From the NCBI GenBank assembly GCA_902362725.1, contig CABIXM010000015.1, positions 20,448 through 84,447 on the forward strand: a stretch of 64,000 bases of DNA, read 5' to 3'. Source of the DNA: Clostridiaceae bacterium. Its GTDB lineage: Bacteria > Bacillota > Clostridia > Lachnospirales > Lachnospiraceae. Position numbers and translations under genes: made by a program. The notes below the pieces were generated by a model that searched no databases, was not told where the DNA came from, and saw nothing but the letters and a program-made list of their open reading frames with translations. Shown here piece after piece: positions 63,991 through 64,000 of this stretch. Numbering within the stretch: position 1 is the first letter of the stretch; the number at the start of each line of letters is the position of its first letter.

Positions 63991-64000
63991 CTTTTTCCTG

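Overview
The window reads as a core chromosomal segment of a Gram-positive, endospore-forming anaerobe of the class Clostridia, most likely the family Lachnospiraceae. This is an inference from gene content and protein character, not a database match. Supporting signs are yqfC/yqfD, a SpoIIIE/FtsK-TepA pair and Csp-like subtilases (sporulation); meso-diaminopimelate dehydrogenase; a two-subunit NfnAB; a Rex regulator; a eukaryote-type NADP isocitrate dehydrogenase; a T-box upstream of pheST; AGGAGG-type ribosome binding sites; and many TTGACA-17-TATAAT promoters. I see no rRNA, tRNA, prophage, insertion sequence or CRISPR array. About 53 protein genes are called, most on the minus strand.

Layout: 0-7 kb holds a truncated YerB-like lipoprotein, the coupled yqfC-yqfD-phoH-ybeY operon, a DUF2284 protein, ddh, a C39-like protease candidate and a DD-carboxypeptidase. 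7-16.7 kb: sodium:alanine symporter (+), rlmH with an MBL hydrolase, nfnA/nfnB, a Dabb protein, a zinc-ribbon membrane protein and ftsK. 16.8-21.6 kb: tepA, a CFI-box protein, yebC, an EndoA-type toxin gene with no antitoxin, alr and rex. 21.7-31.3 kb: an ABC-F ATPase (+), an MBOAT/SGNH acyltransferase pair behind icd, two tandem subtilases and an MFS transporter. 31.4-34 kb: a phospholipase C-like protein, then a plus-strand island of three small unusual genes (a Cys/Gly-rich protein, a protein with eight perfect-length 45-bp repeats, and an acidic helical protein). 34-43.5 kb: a CLC transporter of the fluoride-type clade coupled to leuS, a heterodimeric ABC exporter and an EF-G-like GTPase. 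43.9-46.3 kb: tyrA-aroA (+). 46.4-63.7 kb: queA, corA, a Gfo/Idh/MocA oxidoreductase, pheS/pheT with a T-box leader, a MocR regulator, glnS, a D-2-hydroxyacid dehydrogenase, parE/parC and a polytopic membrane protein.

The genes serve housekeeping functions: translation and tRNA charging (leuS, pheST, glnS, queA, EF-G-like, ybeY, rlmH), cell wall (ddh, alr, DD-carboxypeptidase), redox balance (nfnAB, rex, icd), DNA segregation (ftsK, parCE) and sporulation. The less ordinary material is the 32.3-34.0 kb island, two structured intergenic elements built on the same three-arm plan (3.56-3.68 kb and 53.26-53.37 kb), a hairpin that buries the tepA ribosome binding site, and an orphan plus-strand promoter/terminator pair at 63.82-63.99 kb that may encode a small RNA. 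Several start codons were moved from the longest frame to match ribosome binding sites; each such choice is stated.
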